A stretch of 64,000 nucleotides of DNA from Aphelocoma coerulescens (Eukaryota; Chordata; Aves; Passeriformes; Corvidae): the NCBI RefSeq assembly GCF_041296385.1, contig NC_091015.1, forward strand, positions 52,208,345-52,272,344, read 5' to 3'. This document shows, piece by piece, positions 13,201 through 28,200 of this stretch. Both the position numbers and the translations under genes were made by a program. Each line of letters begins with the position of its first letter. Within the stretch, counting starts at the first letter, position 1. Below the pieces are notes generated by a model. It was given only the letters and a program-made list of their open reading frames with translations, had not been told where the DNA came from and searched no databases.

Positions 13201-16200
13201 CTACAGTGAGAAATCAAGATTAGTGGTGTTTCTTGGCTCTTGCATCAGCAGTGTCTTCACACATGATCTCTCTCTTAGGCACTAAATATATATTAAATTA
13301 ATTAATTGCATTAAATTACAATGCTGCAATGTTTAAAGCAAATTCCAGCATGGACATTTTAACTTTGCCTTTGTAAATTAGCTCTGCAGTTTCATGGGCA
13401 ACTCGCCCTCCCCTTTGCTCCCCATCCCTGAGTTTTCTGTACAGGTTTTGTTCTGTTAGGAGCTAGCAAGCACAAAACCAGAAGTTTATGATCCTGTGAG
13501 GAAGCAATGAACATCCCTGTTTCTTGATTCCTCTAAATAAATAGCTGTCAAGATTTTAACAGCTCTCTGAAATTTGTTTTGAGTTATTAGGTAACAGCAA
13601 TAAAGATTAAAACAATCCAGAACTGGCAGTGCCTTTGAGGCAATAGGACTTTCACCTTTGTGTTTTGTGACCTCTGCTCTCATACATGACTCACAGCTTT
13701 GCAGCTGTGATCACTTTGCAGATGCTGCCAATTCTGCTGCGTGCAAGCATCCCCTCAGGAGAGGTCACCACCTTCAGCTTTTCCAAACAAAGTGTAGTTT
13801 GCTGTCAGTGGTAGGAAGAAAGCAGAGTACAGACAGTTGAATTCTGCATAGCAAAGTCTTGTACATCATTTTGCCCAATTTAGCTGCTGGCAATGTATCT
13901 GTAGGCTCTCATCTCTACAAATTGTGTTTTGGGTTTCTACTTGTCATTTCTATCCTTGGTGTCCCTTGTTGACAGATGAGTCTCTGTCTTTTTGTGAGAC
14001 CAAAGTTTTCCATTTTGGTATGAATAGGTACCTTTAGTATAAATACTTTGTTGAACTTTGCAAGCCTGGATGTAAAATGAAACAATATATATATATATTC
14101 AAGTTAATTCAGTTAACTTTGAGAGGATTCCTTCCTTTTCAAATTAAATAGTTAACTACAGAGATGTTCCTTAGAGATATACTGTGAATAGTTTTGGGGC
14201 ACTGAAATCTTTTCCAGATACTATGCCAACTCTATCTGAATTATATTCAGTATTTAATGCTTGTTGAAACACAGAGTATGAGAATCTTCCAGAAAATTTT
14301 AATTCTTGCCTTTATCTTGTGGGCACAAGATTTCAGATCTATATGCACCAAAACCATTGCATCTGCTTTGGGGAAGCAGTGTTTTTACCTGCAGAATATA
14401 TATCCAGACTTCAAATATCCCCATGCTTCTAGAACAGACTGATAAAACCACTTTGTATTTTTTGTGAAATATGTACTGTATTCTATACATGATCCATTGT
14501 CATTAGCTTGAATGTATTGAGTCTCATCGCCTTCCAAATGGACATAATTTTCTGACAGAGCTAGCATGTGGGAAGGACATTTATGTATATCCCAGAATCT
14601 GTAAGTATGCTTTTTCAAAAGCGAGTCTGTAGTCTCTGAGAGGAAGAGCAAGTAGTTCTAACCACAAACATCATGCTCTTATACTATTGTTAGAAGGAAA
14701 TAGAAAGTCTGCTTCCATGCAGAGGTTCGGAGTTCCTATAAATTGTGAAGCAATGCATGGCAATTTATCTTGAGGTTTTAAAATTCAGGGCATAAATTAG
14801 AGAAAAAAAATCCTAGGAGAAGCTTTACTGTAACTTATCCTCACTTGTGCTACAGTGTGATTATTTTTGCCCAAAAATGTGTTTGAAATATGCAAGAAGC
14901 CATAATCTTATCATGACTCTCATTGTACTTCTGAGAACATTAGCTGCCTGTACTTGTAAGCAAAATGCCAGATAATTTCTGCTATCCCAGATCTAAAGAG
15001 GTAGGCAAAATGAACTAAAAATACCTGAAAAATGGCAGAGAGGAAAAAGGGGAGGAGAAAAAAATTAAACATAGTGAATTCCCCACATCTGTTGTAATGC
15101 AGCAATACTCTAGTCTCAGTAAGTGTACAAACAATTGTTTGCTACGGTGTTCTCCTCAACCACTGCTACTTTATGTTTACTTTTTTCTCACCAGGAATTC
15201 TTTTTGTCATGTAAAGCAAAAAGGTTGAGTCTAGTTTCTTCTAGTAAAGGCCTCTGATGGCTTACTTTAATCTATTCTCATTCCAGTCATAAATTTTAAA
15301 TATTTAAGTAAGTATAAGGCTGTACAAGTTCAGTTTCAACTTGAATGAAAAATTGCTTTTTTTCCCATGAGATTCTTTTAATTTAAATTAGAGTTTTTTT
15401 ACAGGAGACAAGAAATATGTCTACATTATTCATACTTGAAGAGTTAGTTCCATTCTTATGAATAATTGAACTCTTCTTGTCTTTGTCCTTAATCTTTCAT
15501 ATTTCACACTAATATTCATATCTTTGCACTATTTGAAAAACATAATGAAATCTTCTCTGCTCGTTTATTAAAATCCTGATTTCAAAATGATAGTCCAGAA
15601 GCAGTGTTAAAATTTGTATGGTTACAAGCCTGGGCTCTGAGATTATCAGAAGTGAATTTATCTCATAAGAGCAAAACCAGTAATTTGAAATGAATACTTG
15701 GTATAATGAATATGTATTGTGTAAGTGAAATGTGACTGCCAAGACATTTCAAACTATGGTTTAATTTTTAATTACTGTAGTATGTGAGATAAAAATCTGA
15801 GATTAGTGTCCTTTTTCTGATAAAGGGCTACTAATATTGCTCTCCTCTGTTGATAAATACAGCTGAAATACATAAGTCAGTAATTCATGCTCAGCTTTCA
15901 GAGATCGTCTATGGAGACCATTTTGCCTGTGGACTGTTATTATTGATTAGGACCAGAAATTCAAGGGGACAACATGATAATTATATTGGTTATTAAAGAT
16001 ACATGAATATTCTCTTGTATTCTAGACAGCTTGAAGCAATCAATGTGAAATGTACAAGCAGTATTATGGCTCTCATTTAAAGACTGCCTTTGTACTTGGA
16101 ATATGCCCAATAATGAAGCCTGACAGGGTAAATATTTCACTGCACTTCAGTATTTATTCTTTTAAGGAGATGAATCTACCTTTTTCCATCCTCACCTGAA

Positions 16201-19200
16201 ATGATTTGCATTCTTCATAAATCCAAGTTTAAATATTTCAATTTAAAAAAGACATTTGCTTTCCAAACTAAAGTCTATTTAGTCTGCTATAGGTCCAGAG
16301 GCTTTCTAATTATTCCATTTGAAATGTCACTGTGTTTCAATATCCAGTCAAAATACTGAATATTTACATTTTCATATGAAGATGGGTTTGCTTGCATTCA
16401 ATTTCAGGCAGAAGAAAGTTCATTTGCAAACTCTGCAGGAACTTTCTGAAGTACAGAAAATGACACCGCGGGAACGAATGCGGCTGAGGAAGTTAAATGC
16501 TGCAGATGAGAAAGCAAAGAAGTTGAAGTAAGTTGTGCCTTAACCATGCAGTTTTCCCCACCCAATAGTCTAATGAGAGAGCTAGAATTTTCAAGGTAGA
16601 AATAAAAATAGAATGGGACTTCAGCTACTCAAAGTCAATGAGGATTTTGGATGACAATCAATCGCACAAATTATTTATGTAGGAAAAAAATGAGAACATT
16701 AGCCCAAAACTGGTGCTTTGAGTACCATGTTTCTGGTTAAATAAGTATATGAGAGATTTTCAGATGTGTTACAATAGGAGCCTTTTTTTGAATGACTGGT
16801 TATGTTAAGAATTGCACGGTCTGAGGAGTCGGACGTTTAGTTACAATTGTTTTGGCCTCAGAGGTTTTAGAAGTTAATAGCTCAGAGGATAGATAGTCTT
16901 GTCAGAGGATCAAAAAGGGGTAATGGATATGTTGTAAAGGCTTTATGATTTATGGGGTTTTTTATTAAGTGAGACATAATAAAATGCTTTGGAAGAGATT
17001 GGGTACAGTTTCTGATGGAATCTGAGAAACAACTGAAAGGCTTTGTTTGGGATTTTTTAATAAAAACCGGAATATACTGTTTTGATGACACATTTGAAGG
17101 AAAGAGCTAAGACCTTCATGTCCTTTTGGAAAATATATCTGAAGAGCACTTGTGTCTGACTGGCATTGCTACATAAATTTATTCTCATTTAAGAAAACAA
17201 ACCCCTCCTTGAACTGAAACCACTGTATAGAAAGTATTAAATTTAACACCTCTCTGCATGGTGCTTTCAGTCATATGGTAGACCAATTCTTGTACTAATA
17301 CGAAATTTATAAATAGGAAGTCTGTCTCTTTCACTTTTTAAAAATGAATGGAGATTAGAAAATAATACTGCTTGCAGGATGGTTCTAGTTTGGTTTTCAT
17401 TTTCGTTGCTTTCTTGCATTTTGATGTTTTCTGTTGAGATTTTCACGTTTCCTCTTTCCCACAAAACCAAAATGAAATATATTTGTTTTTTAATATGAAG
17501 GCAATATTAATATTCAGACCTTGTTCTCAGTCATGAATCTTTTAAATGGATCTACATTGAGCTCTAGATCATTGTGAACTGACTCTGGCTGAAAGTGTTG
17601 GGAACAATGCAAAAACGGTACCTTCTCAGACAGGAGATCTGCTTCCAGCAGTCCAAATCTAGAGATGGATGGAAGGGGAATATAGTAATGGAAACTGGAA
17701 AAAGTGCTTAATATAGCACCCCTCTTAAGTGGTTCCACACAGAAAACCATAGTTAACAACTATGGTCCCCCAGAGGAAGAGTTCATAGAACACAAATGTT
17801 GCATGCCTATCTACAGCTGAAAGGTCCCTGCACTATGTGGTGGAATAAAGCCCAAAGTATTTAAGATCTTTGGAAGAAATAGAAAAGACTGGGACTAATA
17901 ATTTACTATTTCTTAATTATGTTATGCAGGTTGTGAAAGTAAAATATAATAGTGTTTGGAAATAAGGTCTGAAATCTCTTTTTGTGTTCATTAAAACCTG
18001 AGTAGATGCCATGAATATTTGGCAACATGAAAATCTCAGTAAAGAATTTGATTTTCCACATCTGCTTTTAGAAGGACCCTTTGTGCATGCCCTGATATCA
18101 CATTCTAAATATAAGTGTTCTGTATTTACAGGCAGCTAGCAGAAGAAAAATATCAAGAAAATGTCAAAAGAATGCAAGAATTCAGGTCTCGTAATTTTCA
18201 GCAGCTGAATGTCAATGTCCTACATGTAAGTATGGGCTGTTGTTTTGGAGGTCTCATTTATGTGCACCCCCAGTGTATAACACTTTTCTGTTTCTCACAT
18301 GGTTTCTTTAGCACTAGAGGCACAGGCTTGTAGTGAGACTAATAATTGGGAAGTGCATCAAAGTCTGGACTGCTTAGCTGAACCTCTTGCTCCATGATGA
18401 GGCAAAGTACATTCAGTTATTCACACAGGGTTCCACAAGCTCTCTATTCATTGCAGTTTTATTTTCTTAAGTTACCGTTTCTTAATTTACCCTTAAGTTA
18501 CCCTTTCTTAAATCTAAAGCTGATCTCTGAAATGTTTTTACTGACTATATGACATTGAAGTTCAAAATACATTTCTTTTCAAGATGTTTAGAATTGTAAT
18601 CCTTTAAACACTCTAATTTGGCATGGCTGTGGGTTCCTTTCATTTGGTTAAGAATGTTAATGCTTCAGCCGACGTTTTAGTAAGAATGAAGGCTTAGAAT
18701 GACTCCTAGAATAAATTGTCCTTTGCTTTTAAGCTACCTGCAACAGAAGATGAGCCAGTTCAATTCTAGCACCAATTCTAGGGTCAGTTTGGAAATAGTT
18801 GGTGAATGCATCACAGAAATAGGTTTTTATGTGCTTTGTATTCTATCTTTTCTTTTGCATGTCCTCTGGTTTCCATTTCCCACTGTGTCTAGAGAAAAAA
18901 ATGTTAAACCTGCTTCTGCTTATGACTGAGTCACTACTGATCATTTACAAAAATGACAGGATTTTATTTTAGTATTTGCTTAATACAAGTCCCAGGAATT
19001 GTGTAGATCAGGGCAACCATTGTGCTGTGATCCTGCTGAAAGCTCTATTCCTGTTTCTCCATGCTGCTTTGTCATTTGACTAAGGAATTTGATGAGCAGA
19101 CTTCAGAACACCTCATTCATTCTCAGCCAGCCACTACATGCGACTGTGTGTCCACAGGACATGATGAACCAAGTGGAAATGAGACAAGTGAACTTGGCAT

Positions 19201-22200
19201 GTCTGAACTTACAGACCACGGTAAGAATTCAAAATCTGATGTTGAAACGAAATTTCCTATCAAGAAAGAAAGATTTCTCCCTTGTAGTTAATATGTGGTG
19301 GGGAAACTGCAGTTTAAAAAGTTGTCAGATTTGTAAAGTTGTGAAAAAGTGGGGAAGAGAGAAGGAAATTAATCTGGGTGGATGTATGTACAGCTGATAT
19401 ATAGCAAGGTTATGTGGCAGGAGGTCTGTGTTCCCAAAGTTTGAGTGACCTGTGAGCAGAGATAGTGGTGAATGAATGTACTTCCTCCAAATGAGATACT
19501 GAATTAGAAGGAAATAGCTTAAACTTTACACACATGAAATGACTAGAGTTAGAAAAGCATTTCCTAACTTATCTCTCCAGGGAAAAAAGGAGTACAAGAA
19601 TTCAAAGTATTTGCACCTTTGGTACACTTTGATGCCATTATCTTTAACAATGAGAGAAGCCAATGGAAACTCTTTAAACTCTGCTTATCTACATTGTCCT
19701 CAAATACTTAGCTGTCGTCTAAAGAATATGAAGTACTATATAACATGTATTTTTCTGTTATAGACAAAAAAATAGTCAAGCTTTTTGAAAAGGTGGAAAC
19801 CTTGTGTTTAATGAGGAGAATGTTTTTAAGATCAGATTTATATGTTTTTTCCTACAATGTTCTGGAGTACTGTCTTGCTCTTAAATATTTAAAAATCATT
19901 GTGCAAGCACTATTATGGTGAAAGATTTTTAATCAGATTTGAATCTTGCAAGTATGCATTAATACACTTTAAAGTAGGAAGACTGCTTTTCTCTAGTAAC
20001 AATGCCTTTTAGTGTTGGTTTACATACATCTGTGAAAGTACAGGTCATTAAATAATAGGCATCAGAATCAGTTTGCTTGTGGTGGGTTTTTTAATAGCAA
20101 ATGGTGCTTTTTTCTTTCAATGTACCCTCATTTGTGTCTGTGTGGTTGGCTTGCTGTTTCACAGTATGAGGAGAGATGACCTGTGTAGGAGAGAACCCAG
20201 CTGCTAGAAATACATCCTGGGGGGAGGGTGGGGAAACGTGCAAGGGAGGACTGAGAGAAAGCAGTAAACATGGGTGAGAGATGGACTTGGAGAATACAAA
20301 GACTCCTAAATAGAAACAGAACAACATGCTTGGAAGGAAAGAAACGAATTTTTCTGCCTTTAGAGGTCATTAAGCTGTTAAACTATGACAGGAATGAGAT
20401 GCATTTATATCTGTGATGCAAAAGTTGGGTCAGTCCATTGTACAAAACTGAATGCATGTTTAATTGCTTGTGCTAGAGTCTCTGACGGAGGAGTGGTAAG
20501 TTCATGACAAAAAGGAGTTATGGATAGGCAAGAGAAATTACATAGTTTCTCTTTTCTTTGTGAATACCTTGTTATTCCTAAAGCTGATGTCAAAGCTGTT
20601 ACTTACTCTATTCAGTATTCATGCTCTTCTTTTCCTTAAGCATTTCAGTGCAACCATGCATATCCTACGTCTAATTATTAAGTTATTAATTTCACCTTTG
20701 TATTTGAAAATGTAGAAACTGTTCCAGCTATTGATTTTCTGACAGAATTTTGTTCTTGATCAATGGCTATACAATAATAAAAGAAAAAAAAACTGGAAGC
20801 AAGTCTATAAAATGGTTTTAGCAATTGTCTTACATGTTAATGAATCTTGCTGACCCTGACTATGTTAGCAGAAGAAGTTAGCCTGTAAAAACCAGACTAA
20901 CAAACTCCCTACTTACAATTAATAACTAAAAACTGTTTAGAAAGGAGATAGAAGGCAGGAGCAACTTTTAAGTTACTTCATGGCAGACCTAAAAAATGCT
21001 CTCAAGAAAAGCTGGTGAGGAACAGCTAGGGATAGTATCCCAGACCCAGCAGGTACAGAGGAAAGGTCAGAGTATCTGTGGCTATTTTATAGGACCTTAT
21101 ATTTTATAAGGACCTGCAGTCCTTACAAAATTTGCAGCATGAGCTGAATTGAAGAGCAGGGCTTGGAATATTGAAAGACCAAGCTATTAAAGGATTAAGG
21201 AAAGGAATAGAGTATAAAACACCTTGCGCTCCTCTTTCAGTGAAAGTTATTTAAAGCGTTATGAATCACAGTTTTATGTCATTGTGGAAGGTGCCAGATA
21301 CAAAGCTCAAGGTTTAGCTTTAGTAAGTAGTTTTGAATACTGTGGCATCTTGATTCAGTTTTAGTAGTGGTAGTTACACTTAACTGAAAGTTGGGAAAAA
21401 TAAGGCAGTTTACTCAGATAAACAAAACCTACTATGACAGTTTGGGGTTTTGGACTCAACAGTGGACAAGTTTTAGCAATGACAAAAGGATTCAGCTGCT
21501 ACAGACTTTCCCAGGGAAGTTTAAGCTTCTCTCCATGTTTGTTTTATGTGTTCAGCAGTGATATTCTGAACATTTTTTTATTCTAACTAGCAGCCCTGTG
21601 CACTTGAGAGACGTTTGAAAGAGTCCTTTGAAATCACCTACAGCTGACCAATTTGTTAGTCTTCAAGCACATTTATTTTCTGGAATATGAAAGATGTGAT
21701 TGGACCCTGTGGTTTTGATGTGGAGATGAACTCATTGTACTACAGAAAACCTTCCTCAAGATTGTTTACAGCTGTTACAAGTTCTTGAGAATGTAAAGAT
21801 ATTACCTGATTCTTATTCCTAACGAGAAATGCTTCAGGCAATGTAAATACTGGTTTTTTAAACAAAATTTTAAACAAAATTTTTAGGTTTTCATCACCAT
21901 GTTCTTTACTATGCCATCCAGCAATACTGTGCAAATTTATTCTTCTCTAAAGAGGCTAAGAATGCTGATGAGTCCTGTTGGACTGATGATTTTTAAATCT
22001 GACTGCACTTGCAAAGCTGCACCAGCTTATGATGGTTGGTGCACCTTGAGTGGCTGTTGCCTTTCTGCCTGTTCACTTCTGGGATTTCAGGCACGTGTTC
22101 TGCAGCATCCTTTATGCCTCAGGAGGACATAAAGAACTTGGGGAGAGGGGAAATCGAAGAAACATGAACTTTTGCAGACAGAAATCACTTTGAAATTTTT

Positions 22201-25200
22201 CTTCTGTTTTATTACTTCAGCTTGAGAAGAAGGGGATCCAGTTTTAACCTGTGAGTGGGCAGCAGTGAAAAATTATGGGAATAGCAAGTCATGATATTTT
22301 TATTTTAATAAGCTAAGAGAGGAAGCTGTGCATGTAACACACGTAATGTCTCTGTAGAGACATTATCTTGGCTCCTGTTGGTGCTCTGCTAGAGAGAATG
22401 CACTGTCCCCCAATCCCACCACTTTCCCATCATTTGCTTCTGTTCCATGGAAAGAGTACAAGCTTTAATCTGACTACCAAAGTCCAGACTGTACTGCCAG
22501 AGACATCTACTCATACTGTTCTTTTCCTAAAGAATTTGACCTGTTTCATGCATTCTGTAAATTTCCCCAGCTTCTCTGTGTAGAAAGCTGCTGCTTGGCC
22601 AAGATACTGCAGTCTTTAAGAACCTTCTTATTTCTGGCTTAGATTTACTGCTGGCTGTTTCATGCCAGATTTTTTTAAGATGCATTGCCTTCTTGCCTTG
22701 CAGCTTAAGTATTTCTCTCCTCATGTGCATAGACATCTACATAACACTTCTATATTGTTATTCATTTTAACTGTGGTCACTTGTAGCATACCTGGACCTT
22801 CTGTCCTTATTCTTTCCGTATGGTGCTTCCTAGCTCTTACCTCAGAATTTATAATAGATTATTTTGGTTTTAATGCTCTTAAGTTTTGAACTCACAACTC
22901 TGTTCTTTGAGTTTTCTCCTTTTCCATTATTCCACTTCTCAGAGTCATCTAATGTTTGTTCTTATATTATCCTGGTTCTGACACTTTGTCTCTCTAGCTG
23001 GCATGCATACTAGATCAAAGGATTCCTTTGTTTTGGCTATTACTTTTCTTCATACTGCAGATCTTCAGAGAGATGGGCATGGTTTACATTACTTGCAATA
23101 GTGAAGTTTTAAAAATGTGCTTTAAACTTCTATTTCTTTGAAGTTGCTATAATAACTTTCTTAACAGTTTTTCATCTTTAATCACACTATCTAAATTAAA
23201 CAAATATTCCCCTTATATGTAAAAAGACAGACAATGGAGTGACTAAGAAAGAGCTAGAAAAAAATTACTTCTGTGATTACTATTAGTCATATTAAGTAAG
23301 TAACTGAAGTATGTTGAGTGTATCATTGGAACAGTAAATGTTCTTACTGTATTGTTTCAGCTAGTTAGACCACTAATGTGTTCCTTAGAATACTAAACCT
23401 TTGTAAATAGAAGCAAATGAAAAATGTTTTTGCTTATTTGCAAGTCTTTTATGCAATAGCTTTAATCTGCATTAAATTTTTAGATTGGTTAATTGGAAAC
23501 AAAACTTAAATTATATTTTGATAATGAGATATTTATGGAAACATATTTTATAATTGTGTTTAATATTTGTTGAAAAATGGTTATATCTCCACCTTATGTG
23601 TCCAGGAATTTATGAAATTGTCATCATACAAATAATTTATTGCTATAGTGGACAGAGCAGTTAAGAATATATTGTACTACTGGGAACAATTTTGGTTTAC
23701 TGTAGATATCTTTGTGTCTCTTCCATCTCCAGTTTCTCCAAGTACAAGCAAGAGACAAAAGAGCTGAAATAAGATTTGTATAGAGATAGTACACAGAAGC
23801 ACTGAGCCACTGTCACTGTTAAATGCAAATATTTGTGTGTGTGTTGAAAAAATATATATATGTATATATCTGTAAACTTGTTTTCAAGGAGCACCATAAA
23901 ATGGAATAGTAATGATTGACATTAGGAATAGCTAATGATTAATAACTGAATTCCCTTTATATTTTGATTTGGATGTTTTGTTTTCTGCTTCATTTCTCCA
24001 GTTCATTTTATTGCTTAATTATTTCTGAATGTTAAAAAGCAAGTTATTTTGCAAGTCATGGCAATGACACAGGAATGCAAAATGTGTCAGGATAAACTTG
24101 AATCTATATTTCCTGTTCTTGCTGAGGGCTACCTATGAAATAAATTATTCATTTTCTCTTGCTATCATCAAAAAGAAAAGCCACCTAGCAATAAATTGCT
24201 TAACATCACACAGCCACACCCTCCCCCCCCCACACCCCCACTGTCTCTTGACCAATTTTCTATAGACCAATTTTTTTATAGTCTATCTCCATTTGGACTA
24301 GGAAAGATAGGCCAATGTACATTTTTTCTGGAGATTACTGTATTTTCAGTGCATATACTTATATTTCAATAGTGGTGTTGTGAAAATACTGGTGAGGCAA
24401 ATTATATTGTAGAGCTGGCAACCAGAGGTCAGTTCATGTAATAGGAAAAAACCAACAAAGCTGTGAAAAAGAACTCTGCATATTAAACTGCTAATTTCCA
24501 TTAATGATAATGACTGCAGCTGGAATAAAATCATTCATTTTATAAAACATAAGCAAAAATTACCAACAAGATAATAGGACCATCCATGACCTACGACCCA
24601 GCCTTGGTGTTACAGATGAATGCGGTCAGTGTCTTCCTCTGCCAGTTAGAACGAAGCAGTTCCAGCTGGGCAGGTTCATTACATGTTTAATGTTTAATGG
24701 TGTGGCCTCCTTCTAAAAAGCTACTGGAACCATCACAAAAGTTATGCATTGCTTCCTAATACAGAATTATAGGTCATCTTTGTCTTCTAATTTACCTGAT
24801 TGAGAGCTTGTAGTCCACTTTTCTGATTCAAAAAGAGTAACCAGAGAAGCAGATACCCCCTTTTCCAGAGAACTGGATATTGGCATTTGAAGATGCAGAA
24901 GGTCATCTTTGCCCTAGATTTTCCACTGATGGACCACCTGAGCTTTTCTGTGTATGCTAGGTGATGGCAGATCTCTCATTGCGTCACATTAATTGTTTGA
25001 GTGCAGGTAGTTTCACCTTGGTTGCAATGTCTTCTAATGAAGCCAGATTGTACAGCATAGTTCCTCTCAATTCTTTGTATGACTTGATTCCTTTTGACTT
25101 GCCTAGGTTTGTAGAGATATTTAATAAATTAGGGAACACTACTTAGGGGGACTTACTGTAAAGAATCCCGAGAAATCTGTATCAGACCATGCATTGTACC

Positions 25201-28200
25201 CACCTATGTGGGAAAGTAGTGTGGAATATCTGAAATTTCTTAGTTTACCAGACAGAAAATCCTCTAGGTAGAGGAGCTCAATCTTTGCAGCTGAAAATAG
25301 CATGAAGAGCAAGGCATAATCCTGTTATACAACAGTAATAGCTAAAGGTTCAGGGTTTCTGATTCAATTTCTACAGCAGAACTTGCCTTGAAATTGGCTA
25401 CAGAATCATAAGCTGTATCTAGCTTCTAGATAGTTCAGTGCAATTACAGATGCAACAAAAACTAGCCTTTCCTTACCATCATTGTTGATCCTTCTGGTTT
25501 GGATCAGTGTTTACAGTTGAAAGATACTGGGTACAAAGCTATCTGCACTACCAAAAGCCCAGACCTTTTACAGAAGCCATAAGGAGTGTTAAATTCAACA
25601 AGCTACACTCTAACAGGCATGAAAACTTAAAGCCATGCACTGGCATTTGTGGCTAAAAATGCCACTTTATATTCATACCAATTTCACAGCTGATGAGACA
25701 TGGTAAACAAGGGTGGAGAGGATTTACTTTTTTTAAAAGGTATTCAAGAAATTGTGTATGTATCTCTATTTTTAAGGGCTTGTCCTCATTGTACCACTTT
25801 GTTGCCTGGAATGAAAGAAAGCCAAAGCAAAACAACACTGAACATAAGGGGCACTAATAAAATACTATGTTCTGCATTTTTGGATTGCCAGCTGGGGCTT
25901 CCCTTGTGTTCACATCCATTTTTGTAAGAGTCCCAGCTCTGCATAAATTGCTATTGCAGTTAATAGATGTATTTGTGTGTGGGAAGGGATCAAGTTAAAA
26001 GAGGAGAATAGCTTCAGTTAAATACTTGTGGTATTTAAAAATCTTTGTACAGAAAAATAATGTAACAATTTATTGCCATATGAATATTGTATGAACTCTC
26101 TGATCTGTATTATATTGTAATCTTCATTTTTCTATATACTGCAAAGATTATAACTTGTTAAATTCCTTAGCTTAATATCTTCAAATACATTACACCTGGC
26201 AAACCCCTGATTTCACTACAGTTTCAAAATAGTGAAGTATGTTACAGTAATTGTGTACATTATTCCTATGTCTCCATGGCTAATTTTAAGTTATGGATAT
26301 ATTGTTTGACTTTCAAGTGGGCAAAGTTCAGTTGGCCCTCAAACAGGAAATGTTCACTCATTGTAAAATAATGTGCTTTTTTTCTAGCCTGTTATTTTTA
26401 CAAGCTTGGTTGAAGGATTTTCAAGGTAGTTTTGTAGATCTTGGAAGGTTAAAAACCTGTAATATTTCTGAGCACATCTTTAAGCATCTGTGCACACACA
26501 CCTTTGTTTTGGTGCCTGTAAAATGGCACTTATACTGATGGGTAACTGAGTAACATTCCAAAAGATGACCGTACAAGTGATCACGCTGCTCAAAGGCTTT
26601 AAGGAACGTCAAGTCCTCTTTTGTTTTTCAGTCTGGTAAATCAAAATAAAGCAGAAGAGTATTTGTAATAAGTGGCATTAAGCACCTTTCTGCATTATTC
26701 TTGTTACATTATCCTTTGTAATGAGGAAATCTTGTCTCAGTTAAGCAGACAGCATGGCTGTGAGTACTGCTGTGGTTACCCATTGGTCTCCTCTTTCATG
26801 TGGCTACCGTACTTCCAGGATCATAAGGCGTATTCCCTGACTTGCTGCCATGATAGTGTGGGATGCTTGTGGTGAGAAACTCGCTTGTTTAGTTCTAGCA
26901 TTTGCAGTTACCAGTCCTACACTTGTCCTTGGAAGATAGGGTGACAAACTCCTGAGACTCTCACAGAATCTGAGGGTGTAGCATGCTCCTCTGACCTCCT
27001 CATCTGTCTCTTGTTTTCTTTGCTCGGTTTCACACTGAGCCCAACTTGTCCCAGATTCAGTTAAAAGAATACTAAATCTGATTTATTCTAGCAAAAGCAA
27101 GATTTAATGAAGTTTGCAAGTTTTGGCCAGAAAGTGGAAAATTAATCAATGATATATTTTTTTTAATCATTGACTAAAGCATTATTATTGTTCTTAAGTT
27201 CTTCCCTAGAAGTATTGCCTTTGGAGAGCAGGAGTTGAATTCTAGCCATAACTTCCTCAGGAAACCTTTTCCAAATCTATCTACTCTTCAACATGCCTAG
27301 CTACTAAAATCTTTTCATAGCTTCACAAAAATTCATAGCTTACTTCTTACAAGAAGTCTTGCTCTTGCAGATTCACAGAGGGAAGCTTGCAGAATGAAGT
27401 CTTCGCACAGCAGTTATGTAAAAAAACCCAAACACGTTCAAAGTGTGGGGAGAGCAAATTATGTTACTGTATAGCTCCTACTTTTTTCCTAACCTATTGT
27501 TCATACTGGTTTAGTTTGGCATTGATAAAGAGAGCCTACCTCAAAATTCACCTTGATCAATGACTACAGTTAAAATTATTCTGGCCAACTCTGTTTAAAA
27601 ATGGCACAGGAATTCCCTTTACTCTTTCCAAAGCATTATGTTAAAAAACATTTATGAAACACTCTGTGAATTTAGCAATTAGAAGCAAATGCACGGAGAT
27701 AAGTCAAAATTTATACTGATTGTATAAGTAAAAAAAATACTGCATGCTGGATTCTATAGCAGATACTTTCAGATAATATCAGTGTTTTAAATCTTCCTTA
27801 GAAAGATGTTAGTTTTTATTCCAAGTTGTCCTACATGCAGAGCAACCTAGCTTTACACTGCATGTTAGACACAAGGTCAAACTGATGCAAATAAAGGTGC
27901 ACCAGGCTTTTGCTTGCAAACAAATCATTAGTGAACGGGATGGTGTTGAAGATCATTTTATAAGGACTCTCAGTCCAGCCCCAGCTGCAGATTTATGGCT
28001 TACTTATCAAACTAGAGAGCATTTCTGGGCAGCTGAAACAAGTCATATGGTGTTGCAAGAAGCTGGAGGCAATTCCAAGCGAGGAAGAATTTTCTCAGAA
28101 AAAAGATGTAAATGCTGAGTTAGTTTGCAGATTCTACCAGTGCATGTGACTGTCAGACAACTAGGTGGAGGGAATGAAAAGGTGACAGCAATGAAGATCT

